Assembly: GCA_946409885.1 (NCBI GenBank)
Contig: CAMJYF010000064.1
Span: 1-7,873, forward strand
Length of the DNA stretch: 7,873 nucleotides
Source of the DNA: an uncultured Clostridia bacterium
GTDB taxonomy: Bacteria; Bacillota; Clostridia; Oscillospirales; Acutalibacteraceae
Reading direction: 5' to 3'
The translations under genes were made by a program, and so were the position numbers. Shown piece by piece: positions 6,263-7,873 of this stretch. Each line of letters begins with the position of its first letter. Within the stretch, counting starts at the first letter, position 1. Under the pieces are notes generated by a model. That model made no database searches. It had not been told where the DNA came from and saw only the letters and a list, made by a program, of their open reading frames with translations.

Positions 6263-7873
6263 TCAGTCAAAACGCATCCGGTCCCGCATGCTCTTCGCCG
6301 TGGCCATCAGGCGGGCAAGGATGGCGTCCCGCTCCGCGTCGGGGGCTTCCAGGCTCTGGTGGTGGGCCTCCATCACACAGTCGCCCAGATAGCCGATCTC
6401 CTTCAGAACCGTCAGGAACAGGTCCCAGTCGATGGTGCCGTCGCCGGGGATCAGGTGGCCGTCGCCGCTGCCGTCGTTATCCTGGATGTGCAGGGACAGG
6501 GGCGCCACGGAGCATTGGCGGAGGATATCCGGCCCGTACCCGCTGCAATGGGCGTGGCCCACGTCGAAGCACCAGCCGAACCAGGGGGAATCCACCCGTT
6601 TGACCAGGTCCGCGATGATACGGGGGTCGGCGGAAGCGCCCCACAGGATGTTTTCGGACAGCAGCACCACGCCGCACTCTTCCGCCACGGGCAGCAGCTT
6701 TTTGATGGCGGCCTCGTTGACGGACAGGAACCGGAGCCTGCTGTCGATGGTATCGCCGCTGGCGTTCCGGAAGATCGGGTGGATCACCAGATACCGGGCG
6801 CCCAGCACGGCGGCGGCACGGATGGACCGGACCGCCCAGTCGTAGTCGTCCGCCTCACCCGGGGCGTGGGCGTGGGTGTAGGGAACACCCAGCTCATCGG
6901 CGTGGTCCTTCAGGGACCGCGCCCAGGTCAGGTAGTCGTCCGCCAGGAAGGGGGAGCCGTCGAAGGTCCAGTAGTCAAAGCCCATGTCAATGCCTTCATA
7001 GCCCAGCGCGGCCAGCCGGTCCGCCGCCTTTTCGGCGGGGTAGCCGTCCTCAAACACGTCCGTGGTGGTGACGATGCGGGGGATCATGGGGATCACCTGC
7101 GAGCCCTCGAAGGACTTGTACTCCCGCTTTACCTCCAGCTCCTTCACCCATTCGCGGGTCTCAAAGGTCTTCAGGTTGCCGTTGGTGTTGTTGTATACCC
7201 AGGTGGGGGTGGGCCACAGGCACACCTCGGGGGAGACAGCGGCGTAGAAATTCCGCCCCACGCCGTCCTGCCCGTGGTGGGCCATCTTGCAGTAGTCGCA
7301 GTCCAGCAGACCGGTATCGCCGTACTTTTCCACCACGTAGTTGCCCGCGTTCTCCGCGGCGTCGCCGTTGAAGATCACGCTGGTGCCGCCCAGGTCCATC
7401 CGCATGATGGTGGAGCTCTCGTTGCAGTTGCGCCATTCCGGGTTGAAGGTGTAGAACACGGTGAATTTTGCCGCGCCCACGTGGAACACGTCCCCTTCCG
7501 CCAGCTCGGCGGCCTTGTCCGCGAAGGCGGGCTTCAGCCGGTTGAACTCGCTGATGACCGTCACGGCCCATTCGTCGTAGCCGTCGTAAAAGGAGGCCTC
7601 GGGGAAGTTGGCGTAGACCCTGTCGAAGGACACCACGTCCGCGTAGTGCTCCACGACCTCCAAAAACACTTCGCAGTGGTCGTCGTGGGGGTGGGAGAGG
7701 AACCAGGCGTCGATGTGGGGCCTTTCCATGCCGGTGGCCTGCTTCAGGTACTCCACAAAGTAGGGCGTTTCCGTCCGGTGGCCGCCGTCAATGACGATGA
7801 CCCTGCCGTCCTCCGTGGTGATGATAAAGCTGTCGCCGATGGTGTCGGTGACGGATTTGAGCATATGGATGGC
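6263..7873 (-). CDS. Metallo-beta-lactamase-fold hydrolase fused to sugar phosphate isomerase/epimerase TIM barrel (5' partial)
   Basis: From the ATG at 7864 there are 533 residues; the frame remains open to the window edge (three more codons, Ala-Ile-His), and the true start probably lies just outside because AIHML looks like part of the first strand. Domain 1 (1 to about 255) is a metallo-beta-lactamase fold: GDSFIITTEDGRVIVIDGGH (10-29), metal motif HPHDDH (58-63), NGD with D168, and AHHGQ with H196/H197. It resembles ComEC-type/MBL hydrolases. Domain 2 (about 260-533) is a xylose-isomerase-like barrel of the sugar phosphate isomerase/epimerase (AP endonuclease 2) superfamily: ALGYEGIDMGFDYW (286-299), THAHAPGE (330-337), and likely metal ligands E404 (LLSENI), D434 (FDVGHAH), H459 (LHIQDND) and E499 (MEAHH), spaced as in ketose 3-epimerases; GDGTIDW (474-480) is also typical. 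The linker is nearly absent. It is predicted cytoplasmic; substrates are unknown. Each domain call is firm; the biological reason for the fusion is not known. Confidence 0.85.
   Translation of the reverse strand, partial: AIHMLKSVTDTIGDSFIITTEDGRVIVIDGGHRTETPYFVEYLKQATGMERPHIDAWFLSHPHDDHCEVFLEVVEHYADVVSFDRVYANFPEASFYDGYDEWAVTVISEFNRLKPAFADKAAELAEGDVFHVGAAKFTVFYTFNPEWRNCNESSTIMRMDLGGTSVIFNGDAAENAGNYVVEKYGDTGLLDCDYCKMAHHGQDGVGRNFYAAVSPEVCLWPTPTWVYNNTNGNLKTFETREWVKELEVKREYKSFEGSQVIPMIPRIVTTTDVFEDGYPAEKAADRLAALGYEGIDMGFDYWTFDGSPFLADDYLTWARSLKDHADELGVPYTHAHAPGEADDYDWAVRSIRAAAVLGARYLVIHPIFRNASGDTIDSRLRFLSVNEAAIKKLLPVAEECGVVLLSENILWGASADPRIIADLVKRVDSPWFGWCFDVGHAHCSGYGPDILRQCSVAPLSLHIQDNDGSGDGHLIPGDGTIDWDLFLTVLKEIGYLGDCVMEAHHQSLEAPDAERDAILARLMATAKSMRDRMRFD

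Noticed and set aside
5731..6845. Plus-strand frames at 5731-6603 and 6432-6845
   Set aside because: They are antisense to the DUF1801 and fusion genes, with low-complexity translations and no motif; shadows of the real genes.
1..7873. CRISPR arrays, tRNA or other RNA genes, insertion sequences, direct repeats
   Set aside because: Nearly every base belongs to a minus-strand protein gene and the gaps are all under 90 bp. No repeated blocks, tRNA-like folds or transposase motifs were seen by eye.

Overview
The window is a compact, GC-rich stretch in which every credible gene lies on the minus strand, so transcription runs from high to low coordinates. Strong AGGAGG-type ribosome binding sites, short A/T-rich gaps between genes, classical Gram-positive signal peptides and a lipobox, plus the protein families present, suggest a GC-rich member of the Clostridia (for example an Oscillospiraceae/Ruminococcaceae-like or Lachnospiraceae-like gut or rumen bacterium). 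This taxonomic guess is an inference; no marker gene is present.

In order of transcription: (1) 7873-6263, a cytoplasmic two-domain protein, cut at its 5' end by the window edge. It joins a metallo-beta-lactamase-fold hydrolase to a xylose-isomerase-like TIM barrel of the sugar phosphate isomerase/epimerase type. (2) 6243-5830, a small DUF1801/YdhG-like protein with an added N-terminal zinc-ribbon motif. (3) After the longest gap (89 bp), 5740-3800, a lipoprotein of glycoside hydrolase family 66 (dextranase type). (4) 3771-2224, a secreted alpha/beta hydrolase resembling the lecithin:cholesterol acyltransferase (LCAT) group. (5) 2191-1340, an exported GH16 beta-glucanase-like enzyme. (6) 1315-107, an exported GH76 alpha-1,6-mannanase-like enzyme. 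(7) 81-1, the first 27 codons of another exported or membrane protein.

Genes 3 to 7 are separated by only 24-32 bp, each with its own good ribosome binding site, and all encode proteins with an N-terminal export signal. They look like one operon for an extracellular enzyme set: three glycosidases with different predicted linkage preferences (alpha-1,6-glucan, beta-1,3/1,4-glucan, alpha-1,6-mannan) and one esterase/lipase/acyltransferase. No transporter, sugar-binding protein, regulator or carbohydrate-binding module is visible. The set could therefore attack a mixed polymer such as fungal or microbial cell-wall material, or it could remodel the cell's own surface polymer or glycolipid. The sequence alone does not decide between these.

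The most unusual items are the in-frame metallo-beta-lactamase/TIM-barrel fusion, the LCAT-like enzyme embedded among glycosidases, and short basic amphipathic helices attached to two of the secreted enzymes. I found no RNA genes, mobile elements, CRISPR arrays, direct repeats or convincing terminators. All long plus-strand reading frames appear to be antisense shadows of the genes above.
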